Below, piece after piece: positions 35,380 through 47,569 of a stretch of DNA of 64,000 nt. Both the position numbers and the translations under genes were made by a program. The DNA comes from Macrotis lagotis (taxonomy: Eukaryota > Chordata > Mammalia > Peramelemorphia > Peramelidae). The notes under the pieces are model-generated. The model saw only the letters and a list, made by a program, of their open reading frames with translations, ran no database searches and was not told the origin of the DNA. Every line of letters starts with the position of its first letter. Position 1 is the stretch's first letter. Location of the stretch: assembly GCF_037893015.1 (NCBI RefSeq), contig NC_133661.1, forward strand, positions 248,678,962 to 248,742,961, in the 5' to 3' direction.

Positions 35380-35535
35380 GGGGTGGCTAGGTGGTGTAGT
35401 GGATAAAGCACTGGCCTTGGAGTCAGGAGTACCTGGGTTCAAATCCGGTCTCAGACATTTAATAATTACCTAGCTGCGTGGCCTTGGGCAAGCCACTTAA
35501 CCCCATTTGCCTTGCAAAAACCTAAAAAAAAAATC
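35380..35535 (+). mobile_element. Marsupial SINE with short TSD
   Basis: Full-length copy flanked by agaattgag at 35371-35379 and 35536-35544. It separates HAL1 sequence that is continuous in the sister elements. Confidence 0.94.
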
Positions 35536-36442
35536 AGAATTGAGCAAATAGAAACTAATGCCTTTATGAGGCATTAAGATGCAATTTAAAAAAATTTTAA
35601 AAATAAAAAAGAAGACTGTGAAATAGCTCAATGAAAAAACAACTGACCTGGAAATTAGATCCAGAAGAGATTATTTTAAAATTTGGGGGCTACCTGAAAA
35701 CCAAAATTAAAAAAAGAGCCTTGACATCATCTCTCAAGGTCTTATAAATGAAAACTACCCTGAAATTCTAGAATCAGGGGGTAAAATAGAAATCAAAAGA
35801 ATCTACTGATCACCTTTTGAAAGAGGTCTCAAATAAAATCTTCCAGGAATGAAAATTATAGCAAAATTCCAGAGTTCCCAAGTCAAAGAGAAAATATGAC
35901 AAGTAGTCAGAAAGAAATAAAATATTACATAGTGATAGTCAGGATAACACAAGCTTTATAAGCTTCTACCTTTAAGGATCAGAGGAACATTCTGGAGGGC
36001 AAAAGAGCTAGGATAACAAGAATCACCTCCCCAGCAAAACTGAGCATAATCCTTCAGGAGAAAAATGCATATTCAATGAAATAGAGAATTTTCACATATT
36101 CTTGATGAAAAGATAAGAGCTAAATAGAACATATGACTTTCCAATAAAGGACTCAAGAAAAAATAAAAATGTAAACAGGAAATGAAAATCATAAGATAGT
36201 TAATAAGGTTAAACTGCTTACAATCCCTCATGAAAAGAATTTTCTTCATTATTAGGGCAGTTATAAGGAGAGTATATAGACCAAGGACACAGGTATGAGT
36301 TTAATATAAAGGGATGATATCAAAACAAATTCATTCCTAACATTTATCCCTAACAAATTCTATCTTCCTAGCCTTGGTTCATTATTCTAGGACTGAATAA
36401 TGTTCTAGGATTGTCACAACTAAATAAAACATCTAATTAAAG

Positions 36443-36590
36443 GGGGGGGGCAGTTAGGTGCTGCAGTAGATGGTGAACCAGCCCTGGAGTCAGGAGGATC
36501 TGAGTTCAAATACAGCCTCTGACACTTAATAACTACCTTTGTGACCTTGGGCAAATCACTTAACCCCATTGACTTCCAAAAAAAAAAGCA
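36443..36590 (+). mobile_element. Marsupial SINE, diverged
   Basis: Recognisable through 'ctggagtcaggaggatctga' and 'gtgaccttgggcaaatcact', with several substitutions. Confidence 0.85.
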
Positions 36591-36798
36591 AACCAAAAAA
36601 ACCCCCCAAAATTAAAAAAATTTTTAAAAAAGCAAATCAAAAATTAATTAATTGATTAATTGATTAATTAATTTAAAAATGACTTTGACCAGAGTCAGTT
36701 TGGAGGGCAAAAAAGGGCTTCTCCTTGAAGGAGGAATATGGTGAAATCCATCAAGTAATTGAGATTTGGAGTTTAAAGGTTCTAAGAACTCATCTCTT

Positions 36799-36956
36799 TT
36801 TTTTTTTTTTAGGTTTTTGGCAAGGCAAATGGGGTTAAGTGGCTTACCCAAGGCCACGCAGCTAGGTAATTATTAAATGTCTGAGACCGGATTTGAACCC
36901 AGGTACTCCTGACTCCAAGGCCAGTGCTTTATCCACTACACCACCTAGCCTCCCCT
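36799..36956 (-). mobile_element. Marsupial SINE with perfect TSD
   Basis: TSD agaactcatctctt at 36785-36798 and 36957-36970 (14 of 14). Antisense body close to the family form. Confidence 0.97.
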
Positions 36957-37089
36957 AGAACTCATCTCTTCCAATGTAATATTTTTCAAAGATAGAAGTT
37001 ACATTTCAGAGAGGTTAAATGAGTTGTGTTCAAGATCATATAGTCTTTCCAGTTACTCTATTTCCTCTATTTTACAAATGAATAGAACT

Positions 37090-37254
37090 GGAGCAGTGTC
37101 CCAGTGGCACCATGGATAGAGTAGGAGTCAGAAGGACCTGAGTTCAAATTTGGTCTCAGATGCTTAATTCTTACTTAACTGTGTGATCTTGGGCAAGTCC
37201 CTTAACCCTATTGCTTTGCAACCAACCAACAAACAAACATACAAAAAGCCAAAA
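37090..37254 (+). mobile_element. Marsupial SINE with TSD
   Basis: TSD acaaatgaatagaact (37074-37089) and acaaatgaataggact (37255-37270), one mismatch. The head has lost the 'gagcactggccc' block. Confidence 0.92.
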
Positions 37255-37334
37255 ACAAATGAATAGGACTCTATTATTCACTGTAAACCTCACATTTTAT
37301 ATCCAGCTAAAATCTTGCTAAGTGAATCTCAAGA

Positions 37335-37515
37335 AAAACTTGAGAGTCAAATCCTGCTTTATATCTTTAGCAGGTCATTAAACTTTTATTAACCTTGGTT
37401 TTATCATCTATGAAATAGGGATAGTAATTACAACTACTTAACAGAATTATTAAGAGAATTATTAGAATTATTAACAGAATTATTAGTATCACATGAAATA
37501 TGTAAAGTACTTTTT
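37335..37515 (+). mobile_element. MIR fragment
   Basis: 'ggttttatcatctatgaaat' then 'agggatagtaattacaacta' is the MIR core; a local tandem of 'agaattatta' units follows. Confidence 0.55.
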
Positions 37516-38220
37516 TCAATCATCCCTCCCTACTCTTCCTATTTTTCAATCTATCCATTAGCTCCTTCCCTGCTACTTACAAACATACCCCTACCTTAAA
37601 AAAAAATCCCCAAAACAAAATAAAACTTCACTTGGCCCCATTTTTCTTGCAAGCTATCATCTTATAACTCTCATCCCTTCCTCAGCTAACCTCCTAGAAA
37701 TAGTTGTCAATATACCTTGCCTACATTTTCTCTCATGTCAGTCATTTTTCATCCTATTGACATTTAACTTCCATTCCCTGCTATTCAACTGAAATCTGCC
37801 TCTTCAAGGTCATCAGTGCTAAAACCAAAGGACTTCTCTCAATCTCCTCCCCTCGCTGTCACTTTTGATAATGTTGGACACTCCTTCTACTAAATACTTC
37901 CTCCTTCCTTTGTCTCCATGATATATAACTCTCTCTTGCTTTTCTATCTGCTTCCATGTGTCACTTGGTATGCTTGGTTTTACCCAATGTCTGTCAAAGA
38001 GCCTCTTTCTTTTCTCTTTCTGTGTCCTTGAGTTTACCTACCATCTCTATTCAAACAGTGCTAACCAAACTAGTCCTTCCTTTCCTGATTCTCTTTCCTT
38101 TAGCCTTTGTTGAAGTAATTTTTCAAGATTTCTTAATTCCGCTCTGTTATATGATGCCAATATGCAAGTTACCTTGTCCTGGATGTACTCTGGTTTGGTC
38201 TTCTCTTGCTTGATTTCTGA
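37505..38220 (+). mobile_element. L2 LINE fragment (RT region)
   Basis: Plus-strand wording 'caaggtcatcagtgctaaaa' then 'ccaaaggacttctctcaatc' corresponds to the L2 RT block with motif A (the family reads VTNDLL, then DLSAAFDTVDH). Here it is decayed: 'gataatgttggacactcctt'. Confidence 0.7.
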
Positions 38221-38529
38221 CCTCTTAATTTAAAAATTTCTCTAAAAACTGTCCAAAGATACAATGATAGGCATTCCTACCAGTAATAGTCATCAAAATG
38301 TAGAAATATACAAAAATACTTAGGTATAGAGCATAAGTCCATGGCATACAAAAACAAATGGAATCTGAACTGGAGTTTCAGCCAACCTTAATAGGTTTTA
38401 GTTCCATAAGCAGGATGGATATAGTAGAATTTTTTAGAGGACAGAAGTGAAGACAATGATTTATATATCAAAGAACAGATTATGAAAGGGAAAGATTTAT
38501 ATAAAATAAAATAATAAGTTGGTCAATTA

Positions 38530-40970
38530 TTGGTTCTTGTTCTTGAAGAACCAAGATGAGATCACTGTTTGATCCAAATTATAGTATATCCAACTGTGAT
38601 GGATCACACCAATATGAGTTAAGAATACTCTAACACAGGTCAAGCACAAAAAGATCCTGTGAACATTTAAGTGGATTCTTTAAATTTACACATCTTACAT
38701 TTCTTTTGAACTAATTCAATTCTGCTTTGCTTATGGTGAATAGCACCTTTTCTCATGAGGGCATACCTTGCTGGGTGGTCCTATGCCAGTTTCTCCGATG
38801 TTGCACAATTAATTCCAAAGTCATTTTTTTTAATTTTTTAAAATTTATTTAAGGCAATGGGGTTAAATGACTTGCCCAAGGTCATACAGCTAGGCAATTA
38901 TTAAGTGTCTGAGGCTGGATTTGAACTCAGGTCTTCCTGACCCCAGAATTGGTGCTTTATCCACTGAGGCACCTAACTGCCCCCAAAGTTCTTAAAAAAA
39001 ATCTTGAGAGTGTCCTTGTATCACTTTTTCTGAACACCATAGTGAGTGCTTGTTCCATGGGAATTATCCATAAAATAGTCTTTTAGACAAGCACACATTT
39101 GGCATTTGAACAATGTGGCCAGTCCTTTAGAGTTGTGTTCTGTGTAGTAGGATTTGAATGTTGGGCATTTTAGTTCAAGAAAGACTCTCCATGTTTGATA
39201 TCTTATTCTGTCAGATGATTTTCAGAATCTTTCTAAAACAATTCAAATGGCAGTGGCATTGGTATACTGTCTAGTTTTCACAGTCTCTGAATAACAATGA
39301 GGTCAGAACAACAGCTCTGTAGTTTGATAGTCAGTCTATTACTCCTCTCCCACACTTTCCTTAGCAGATTCCCAAACACTGAACTAGCTCTGACAATTCA
39401 TGTGTCAACCTCCCTTCAATATGTACATCCCTGAAAAGTATTCTGCCAAGGTAAGTGAACTTATCTAAAAGTTCTTCTTTTGTTGTAACCAGTGGTTCCA
39501 CTTATGGATGTTGAGCACCTGTGTTTTCTTGGTGTTGAATGTAAGGCAAAAATTAGCACACACAGCAGAAAATCAATCCATATTTTGTTGCTTCTCAGCT
39601 TCAGAGGCAGCATTGAATTCCTAGTAATCTGGATCAGAAATATATACATCAACACTCCCTTCACTTTGGTCTTGGTTTGTAGCCTTTTCAAGTTGAAGAA
39701 TTATCATCAGTTTGGTAGCTGAACTTGATGCCGCCTTTACACTAAGTAAAAGTGTTTGATAATTTGGCTGAAAATATCATGCTAAAAAGCATGGGAGCAA
39801 GGACACAGCCTTGTTTCCACTGGAATGGAAGAGCTTGAGAGCTCTGTCCCCCATCCAGAACCCAGACTGTCATGAATTAAAACAAAACACTGAAGAACTT
39901 CTCTGGGAGACCAAATCTTAATACAATATTTCATAAGCCCCTGTGACTGACAGGACCAAAGATCTTGGCCAGGTCTACAAACATTGTATACAGATCTCTG
40001 TTCTGCTTCTAATATTTTTCCTGGAGTTGTTGGGCAACAAACAGCACAATGACTGCTCCTCAACCCCCTCTGAAGCCACTCTGGTTCTCTGGTAGAAAAC
40101 CATCTTCCGGGGCAAGGATAAGCCTTTTAAGGAGGATTCTGGCAAGAAACTTGCCAGCAATGACTAAGAGAGACCCTCCTCTTCCCCACTCTGGGATTGT
40201 CACAGGACAATCTATCCCTTTACCTTTACAAAGAGAGACAATGGAAGCATACTTGAACTCCTGGGGAATGACCTCTTCTTGTCTTAAAACTTGGAAAATT
40301 TCAGTCAGCTTTTTGAAGGAGCAATGGTCTCCCCAATCTTGTAAATCTCAGCTTAAATGGCATCAGCACGAAGCACTTTGCCACATGAAAGATCCTAATA
40401 ACATTCAAAACCTCTTCTTAACTTAAAACTTCAGCTAAGGAATAATTGACTTCAATCTGAGGTAAATGGTTAGTGGCTTCAACACTGATTGACATAAGTC
40501 AGATGAGAACATTTATGGAAGAATTCAGCCCATATCTCTAGGATCAGTAATCAGCGCGGCTCCATCAACAATGAGTAGTTGAGGCTCACCATATGTCTTT
40601 GATCCACAAATAGCTTTCAGAGCATCATAAAAGTGCTTTGGATTTTTATTATCAGCATAAAATTAAATTTCATCTGCCTGAGTCAAAAATACTGCATCTC
40701 TCTAAGCTTTGCTTGTATTTTACATTTGATGAAATTAAATACTGCCTTCTTGGAGATGTATGAACTATCCTGCTGGTAAACCCTGTGAAGTTCTCATTTT
40801 TTGTTTAGCAGTAACTGAATTTTCCTGTCATTTTCATCAAACCAGTTTTGATGTTTATGAGTGTTCTGATCCAGATGAACAAATTTAGTGCTATGCATGT
40901 CAGTTAGTAAACAATGGAGATATAACTGGAATTTGCAGATCAATTAACACCAGTTATATAAGTACTTACA
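38530..40970 (-). mobile_element. Ancient non-LTR retrotransposon (not L1), antisense
   Basis: On the minus strand near 39990-39964 the sequence reads FVDLAKIFG, a decayed RT motif A of the FxDLxKAFD type, followed by RFGLPEKFFSVL. About 150 bases on it reads KQGCVLAPMLFS, RT motif B (39820-39785). The rest of the 2.4 kb continues in one style with many stops. The clade is not settled: RTE-X, I-like and R4 are possible; L1 is excluded by the motif wording. A SINE interrupts it at 38822. Confidence 0.65.
38822..38982 (-). mobile_element. Marsupial SINE, older
   Basis: Antisense copy with degraded 3' tail ('aatttatttaaggcaatggg'), ending 'cacctaactgccccc'. Possible short TSD ccaaagt. Confidence 0.88.
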
Positions 40971-41834
40971 TGATATCTTCATCTTAAGTAAATAGAGGTA
41001 ATGAAGATGAAGAAATTCTCTTATCTCTTATCACCAATTAAATTCCATAGTTATGATTTAAAGTCTTAGTTTAATTGTGCAGATCCTATTTATGTTAATT
41101 ATCCATCTTAAGTAACTGTGGTAAAGAAAAAAATTCTTATTACACTAGTAATATATGTATTCAAAATTCTTGTTTTGATTTCAGTCTTCCTAAACTTGAG
41201 ATTTGGGATTTTCTCTTGTGGTACCCTTATCCCTCCCATAACCTGACATCTCAGTGTTGATCTCTGACCTATCCCTCTAAATTATCATTCTGTGAAGTCC
41301 TCTAGCTTGGAGGAATCAGATTCAGACCTGAACTTATTTCCTACCATGAGCACATTTTTCATTTTGATAGATGTCTTGTCACTGCAGTTAGTTGCTTTTG
41401 TATTTGTCCCTGCCACTCAATTACCCTTCAGTGGTCTCTTAAAAGATACTTCCCTGACAGGTACTAGAGGGTGAATGCTTAGATTCTAAACATTTGCCTG
41501 GGACTGGTAACTACCCTGACTCAGTATAATCTTTTGTTAGGATGTTGGATCTGGTTTTGGTGATCAAATCCCCTTTAGAAGAGATTCAAATATGGCAATG
41601 GATTCAGGATATAGATTTACAAACATATTTTTTAAATGGCCAAGGTAGTGATCTGCTTTGTTTGACAACACACATTTGCTACAATTGATTTGTTTTTCTT
41701 TTTTTCTGGGTGGAAGAGAAATCAGAGGCAAAAAATATGATTTTTATAATTAAAGTATTAAAATTTTAATTTTTTACAAAAAGAAAGAGTGTGAAGAAAC
41801 TAGAATATGATTAATCTATATAAAAAGTAAATCT

Positions 41835-42115
41835 AAAAGACATGAAGGAAAATACCATCCACTTCCAGAAAAAAACTGTGGAGTCTGAATACATGTTATT
41901 TCCACTTTTTAAAATGTTTCATGTTTTTTTCCTTTCTCATAGTTTTTTCCTTTTTGTTCTGATTCCTCTTTCAGAATATGATTATGTATAACCTATATCA
42001 GATTATTTGCTCTCATGGGAAGGGGCAGGGGAAGTGAGGAGGCAGAAAGATGTGGAACTTAAAATCTTACAAAAAAAAATGAATACCGAAAACTATCTTT
42101 ACATGTAATTCATGA
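41835..42115 (+). mobile_element. LINE-1 3' UTR fragment inside copy A
   Basis: 'ctgtggagtctgaatacatg', 'gattcctctttcagaatatg' and the end 'gaaaactatctttacatgta' are L1 3' wording. Copies B and C lack it, so it inserted after the triplication. Confidence 0.75.
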
Positions 42116-42963
42116 GTAATGCAGATGAAATAGAAATTAGGTCATGAGGGAAATTCAAGGATTGGATCATTTAACCCAGAGAATTTTGTGTGATAGTCTT
42201 TTGTGATCCAAAACTAGGTGAAGGTTTTGTATTTTTATCAAATGTTCTCTGCATCTATGAAAGATTGACCAAGAAGAATTAGAGTTAAAATAGGAAGGGG
42301 TCCATTGGGACATAGTTATAGATTAGGGTGGAACAAGGCAAAAAGGAATCATTCTAAAATAGAAGAGCTCTGTTGGAATCCTGGTTCTTCTACAACTTCT
42401 ACCTCAGGCAAATGAAATTGGCCTACTAATAAGTAATAGAACAGAAATTTGAACAGAAGCCAGAAGACTTCCAATCATTCTGATCATTCTGCCACATTAC
42501 CTTAATAGGGGAGAAAAGGACAAAGTAGATAAAAGGAAAAGAAACCACCAACTGAGGAAAAGAGAGGGGGAATGAAAGAATCTAGTTTTGAAAGAATTAT
42601 AATCAAGAGACAGAGAAAGCAAACAAGTAAATGATGCACATCTGTGGTTTAATGCATTAGATGACAGAATTAGGGTAGAAAAACGTCAAAGTCCAAGAGA
42701 AGAGGATGTGAAACCATGATGGTAATAGGGAGAAGTTCAGGAGAAATATGGGTCTGGGAGGATTGGGTCATAATAAAAGTGAACAAGGGTATGGTAATGC
42801 TTAAAAACAGAGAAAGCAAAATCATTGAGGAAGGTTAGGAGGACCCCCCATGGACAAAAGAATAAAAGTCATTCAGGATTGATAGAGGAAAGGGCAGTTT
42901 AGGGAAGAAGGGGTACTAAGGGATAAGGATCATTATACCCAAATGTTGAATGCGTGAATAACT

Positions 42964-43155
42964 TCCATTTTTGTTACATTTTAAGATTTACAAAATGCTT
43001 TCTTCATAACACTTGTGTGAGGTAGACAGTCAATTCTTATCACCCCAGTTGAAAGATGAAGACTGAGACCTAGGGAATGATGACAGAATCATGGTAACAT
43101 TACTAATGAATGTTGGAGCTAGATTTGAATGTAGGTCTAGCACCCTTTACATTTA
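42964..43155 (-). mobile_element. MIR inside copy A
   Basis: 'aagatttacaaaatgctttc', 'cttgtgtgaggtagacagtc' and 'gttggagctagatttgaatg' are antisense MIR. The same MIR sits in copy B (about 46745-46965), so it predates the duplication. Confidence 0.6.
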
Positions 43156-43204
43156 GCCACCCTTCCTATGATAAAGGTGAACAAGCTTAAAAATCACCTA
43201 TACT

Positions 43205-43353
43205 TGGGGTGGCTAGGTGGTGCAGTGGACAAAGCACTGGCCCTGGAGTCAGGAGTACCTGGGTTCAAATCTGGTCTCAGAAACTTAATAATTACCTAGC
43301 TGTGTGGCCTTGGGCAAGCCACTTAAACCCCATTTGCCTTGCAAAAACCTAAA
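43205..43353 (+). mobile_element. Marsupial SINE with perfect 16-bp TSD
   Basis: TSD aaaaatcacctatact at 43189-43204 and 43354-43369. Full-length body, one extra A in 'cacttaaacccc'. Confidence 0.97.
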
Positions 43354-43489
43354 AAAAATCACCTATACTACTTTCCTTTATTTTCTCATATACAAGTCAT
43401 TCTCACCTTATTATCATCTGACTTTTATTTTCTGTCACTCAATTGAAATTATCTTCTTCAAAGTCACCAATGCTTGTTGCTGTTATTCA

Positions 43490-44310
43490 GCTGTTCAATC
43501 GTATGTGTCTCTTCATGACTCCATGGATCACTGCAAGCCAAGTCCCTCTATCCTTCACTATCTATTAATTTCATTTGCTGTCATTCCCTTTTCTTTTTGC
43601 CTTCATTATTTCCCACCATTTAGATCTTTCAATGAGTCCTTTTTTCTCACAATGATGTCAAAGTGTTTAACATCAGCTTCAGTATTTGACCTTCCAGTAA
43701 AGTAGCCCAAATTCATTTCTTTAAGTATAGGCTACTGTCTCAAAAGTCTTATCCAGTACTACAATTAGAAAGCATTGATTCTACATTACTACTAGAAAAA
43801 CTGTGGCTTTGACCATATAGACTTTTGTCAGCAAATGATGTCTCTGCTTTTTTAGTATGCTGCCTAGATTTGCCAAAACTTCCTTCCAAGTAGCAAGTCT
43901 TGTAATTTCTCAATTACAGTTGCCTTATGCATTGATCTTTGAACCCCACCTTATAAAATCTGATATTGCTTCCATTTCTTTTCCCTCTGTTTGTCAGGAA
44001 GTGATGGGACCAGCTGCCAAGATATTAGGGTTTTTTGTTTGTTTTTTATGTTAAACTTCAGTTTAGTTTCTGCACTCTTCTCTTTCACCCTCATCAAGAA
44101 ATTTCCTAATTCCTTTTCACTTTCTGTCATCAGAGTAATATCATCTGTATATATGGATTGTTGCTATTTCTTGATTCATCAGTCTGCCATTTTGAATTAT
44201 GTACTCTGCTTATAATGTAAATAATGTAACTATATACAACCTTCTCATATTTCTTTTCCAATCTTAAACCAATCCATTGTTTCATGTTCATTCTAACTTT
44301 TGCTTCTTGG
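43490..44310 (-). mobile_element. BovB/RTE-type LINE relic
   Basis: Plus-strand wording 'gctgttcaatcgtatgtgtc', 'ttctttcaccctcatcaaga' and 'tcatcagagtaatatcatct' is the antisense BovB/RTE ORF2 known from ruminant and marsupial genomes. It splits the L2 fragment of copy B. There is no coding capacity. Confidence 0.7.
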
Positions 44311-46246
44311 CATCATCTCCTCAGGAGATAAGTAAGATGATCTCCATTATGACCTGTCAGTCTGGGCCACCCTGCTTAACATAGCTCATTGTATCATTGA
44401 CCTACACAAACCTCTCCCCTAAATACTGTTTCCTTCCTTGTCTTCTCATTTGTTTTCATGTCTCCTCCTTGTCTTCATGATACAGTTCTTTCCTGCATGT
44501 ATACCTAGCTTCTTTCTCAGTTTTCTCTGGAAGATCTTCATCCACGTAGTATTTCATACACAGTGATTCTATTTTAGAATCTCTTCTGTTCTTTTTTTTT
44601 TGTTTTCCTTGGAAAACTTCAATCTTTATCCAGATAATCCTCCAAATCTAATCAGCATTTTTCTTTCTGATTCTCATCAACAAAGAGGCAGTCATTTCAA
44701 CCCCTACTGAAAAAATTTTCTATAACTGCTTCTTCTGCTTCATTCTGTTATATAATCCTTGTGGGGTAGTGATTTTATCTTTGCTTTGATTTGACAGTTT
44801 CTGGTTTTGACTGTTCTTGATTGCTTTTTGACAATTAATGTATGTGTTCCTTATTTTTGTTTTAAACTTCTTAAAAGAATATTCCCTTGTGGTGCCTTTC
44901 TGCCTCCCCTAAACTGATATCTCAACATGCTGACTTCTGTTCTAAATTATATCCCTATGTTGTCTTCTTGCTTGGAGGGATCAAGTTCTTGAATTCTTTC
45001 CAACAATAAAGAAGTAATCCCAGGCATTTTTCATTCTGATCACTGTCTCTATCCATGTTATCAGTTGCTTAGCACCTGTTTCTACCTCTTAACTACCCTC
45101 CAGTGGTCACTTAAAGGATCTCTCCCTGACAGGAGTGCAAGACGGACTCTCGAATGGTAAGCATTTGCCTGGCAGGTAGTTGACCTCGGGATGACCTTTA
45201 TTTAGGGTGTTTGATCTGGTTTTTATCTTTATACTGAAGAAGGAATTTTAACATTGAAACCTGAGAGACCTAATCAATGCAGTAATCAAATATGATTCCA
45301 AACAAGCAAGTTATCCCCATCCTGAATCAGGTGATGGAGTCAGAGTATAGATTGACATGTATTTTTTTAACATGATCAATGTGAGGATTTGTTTGACTCT
45401 GCATATTTGTTAGAATTATTTTTTTTATTTTTTCACCACAGAGTAGGGGAAAGTGAGAGGCACAGAAAACTGAAAATTTGAAATTTTGAAAAAATAAAAT
45501 TTCAAAATTTTTTGAAGGAAAGAATGTGAAGAAATTGGACAATTTTCAAAGAAAAGTGATACAAATGGATTAGAAACTTGGTGGTAATGGAAAAATTTAA
45601 AGGATTTTGTGCGATGGATTTTTGTGAACCAAAACTAGGTGAAGGGTTTGTATTTTTATCAAATGTTCCCTGGATCTTTGGAAGATTGATCAAGAAGAAT
45701 CAGTCTAAGTAGGAAGGAGTCCATCGGAACATAGTCAGGGTGGAAGAGGGCAAAAAGGAAGCAATATGAAATAGAAGACTTCTGTTGGAATCTCAGTTCT
45801 TCTACTAATTTTGCCTAAAACAATTGAAGTCAGCTTGCTAATAAGTAATGGAAGAGAAATTTGAACAAAGGCGATCTGACTTCAGATCATTCTGATCATT
45901 TTGTCATATTATACCACTAGGGGAGAAAAGGACAAAGAGAAAGGGAAAATACACCACAACTGAGGAAGAGAGAGGGAGAATGAAAGAATCTAGCTCTGAA
46001 AGAATTATAATCAAGAGAGACAGAGAACCTGGACCAGAGAACAGAGAAAGCAAGCAAGCAAGAAAATGGTGCGTATCTGTGGTTTTGAAGAATTAGATAA
46101 CAGAATTAGGGTAGAGAAGTGTCAAAGTTCAAGAGAAGATGATGTGAAACCATGAAGGTAGAATGGAGAAGTTCAGGAAAAAGTACAGGTTTGGGAGGGA
46201 TGGGACATAATGGAAGGAAGGTGATGCTTAAAAATAGAGAAGGAAA

Positions 46247-46400
46247 GGGGCAGCTAGGTGGTGTAGTGGATAAAGCACTGGCCTTGGAGTCAGGAGTACC
46301 TGGGTTCAAATCCGGTCTCAGACACTTAATAATTACCTAGCTGTGTGGCCTTGGGCAAGCCACTTAACCCCATTTGCCTTGAAAAAAACTAAAAAAAAAA
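46247..46400 (+). mobile_element. Marsupial SINE inside copy B
   Basis: Full-length, young-looking copy ('gtactctggg'-type body, 'atttgccttgaaaaaaacta'). Absent from copy A. Confidence 0.94.
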
Positions 46401-46472
46401 AAAGGAAAACCATTGAAAAGGTTTAGGTGAGAGATAGATAAGTAAAAGAACAAGTCATTTAAGACTGGTAAG

Positions 46473-46622
46473 ACAACTAGGTGGTGTAGTGAACAGAGCA
46501 CCAACCCCTGGAGTCAGGAGGATCTGAGTTCAAATTCAGCCTCAGACACATAATAATTACCTAGCTGTGTGGCCTTGGACAAGTCACTTAACCCTATTGC
46601 CTTGCAAAAAAACAAACAAAAA
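46473..46622 (+). mobile_element. Marsupial SINE inside copy B
   Basis: 'caactaggtggtgtagtgaa' to 'ttgccttgcaaaaaaacaaa'. Absent from copy A. Confidence 0.92.
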
Positions 46623-47148
46623 ATACCAAGATTGGGTGATAAAGAGAAGTTAAGGAAGTAATGTTATGCTGGGGAAAGGGTCATTATACCAGATGTTGAA
46701 CACATGTAATCCATAGGTTGAGAAAAATGACTAAGGAAAGAAAGACTCCCATTTCTGTAGCATTTTAAAATGTATAAAATATACTTTCTTCATAATAGTT
46801 GCTTGAGTTAGATAAATAAATCTTCTCACCCCTATTGAAAGACAAAGACAACATGACTCAAGGAATAATAAAACAGTTTCATGGTAACATTACTAATAAA
46901 TGTTGGAACTTGATTTTGTATACAGGTATCTTACCTCCAGCCCTCTTTCCACTCTGCCATCTTTCTTATGAGAAAGGTGAATAAGCTTAAATAACTGAAG
47001 AATTCAAGCACTTCTCTGACTGGAGTTTTCTGGAAATCCAAGGACCATTGCTCCAACTTGGTGATCAGAAGCCTAAGAAACAGAAATGTCAAGACAACCA
47101 TTGAAAAAATCTACAAGTGAAAATTCTTTTTTTAAAAAATTTCATTTC

Positions 47149-47310
47149 TGGGGCGGCTAGGTGGTGTAGTGGATAAAGCACCGGCCCTGGAGTCAGGAGG
47201 ACCTGGGTTCAAATCCAGTCTCAGACACTTGATAATTACCTAGCTGTGTGGCATTGGGCAAGCCACTCAACCCCATTTGCCTTGCAAAAACATAAAAGAA
47301 AATAATAATA
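47149..47310 (+). mobile_element. Marsupial SINE
   Basis: 'ggggcggctaggtggtgtag' to 'gccttgcaaaaacataaaag', ending in an AAT-rich tail. Confidence 0.94.
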
Positions 47311-47569
47311 ATATATTTATTCCCCAGTTACATGTAGACTTTGTCATTCATTTTTTAAAATTTTTGATTGTCAAATTTTCTCCCCCTCTCTCTTACCTCC
47401 CCGCTCCCTTAGACTGTAGGCAATTTGATATAGATCACACATTTTCAATCATGCAAAACATATTACCATATTAATCATATTGTGAAAGGAAAAAATATAG
47501 AAGGTAAAAAATAGCATGCTTCAATCTTCATTCATATTCCAAATTTTTCTCTGGAGGTAGATAACATTT

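Larger units (their letters stand above)
33615..36320 (+). mobile_element. Fourth HAL1-like element, 5'-truncated and riddled with insertions
   Basis: ORF1 coiled-coil wording (33800-34065) matches the other HAL1s ('ctcaaaaaagattttgaaaa'). It is interrupted by a 684-bp L1 (34084-34767), a SINE cluster and a CTTT repeat (34829-35535). It then resumes with the RRM region (35640-35830) and the HAL1 3' region to about 36320. Stops and frameshifts throughout. Confidence 0.75.
37505..43187. repeat. Copy A of a three-copy tandem unit
   Basis: Contains, in order, an L2 RT fragment (37505-38220), a later LINE insertion (about 38530-40970), a shared block at 41160-41600 ('ttgtggtacccttatccctc', 'tgttggatctggttttggtg'), an L1 tail (41835-42115) and a shared block at 42150-43187. 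The shared blocks align in the same order with copies B and C at roughly 75-80 percent by eye. Boundaries are approximate. Confidence 0.65.
43375..46995. repeat. Copy B of the three-copy tandem unit
   Basis: L2 fragment (43380-43470 and 44380-44800, split by an RTE relic), then the shared block 44870-45240 ('ttgtggtgcctttctgcctc', 'gtgtttgatctggttttta'), the block 45500-45820 ('gtatttttatcaaatgttcc'), and 45830-46995 matching copy A at 42410-43187 including the MIR. Offset to copy A is about 3.4-3.8 kb, depending on later insertions. Confidence 0.65.

Noticed and set aside
37956..38213. An 85-codon frame with hydrophobic stretches, and similar ones at 43304-43705, 43857-44215 and 48259-48737
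   Set aside because: T-rich L2, BovB or antisense L1 sequence gives hydrophobic translations; no start context or homology.
40049..40426. A 125-codon plus-strand frame
   Set aside because: It lies antisense to the old LINE RT region and matches no protein I know; it is a chance frame.
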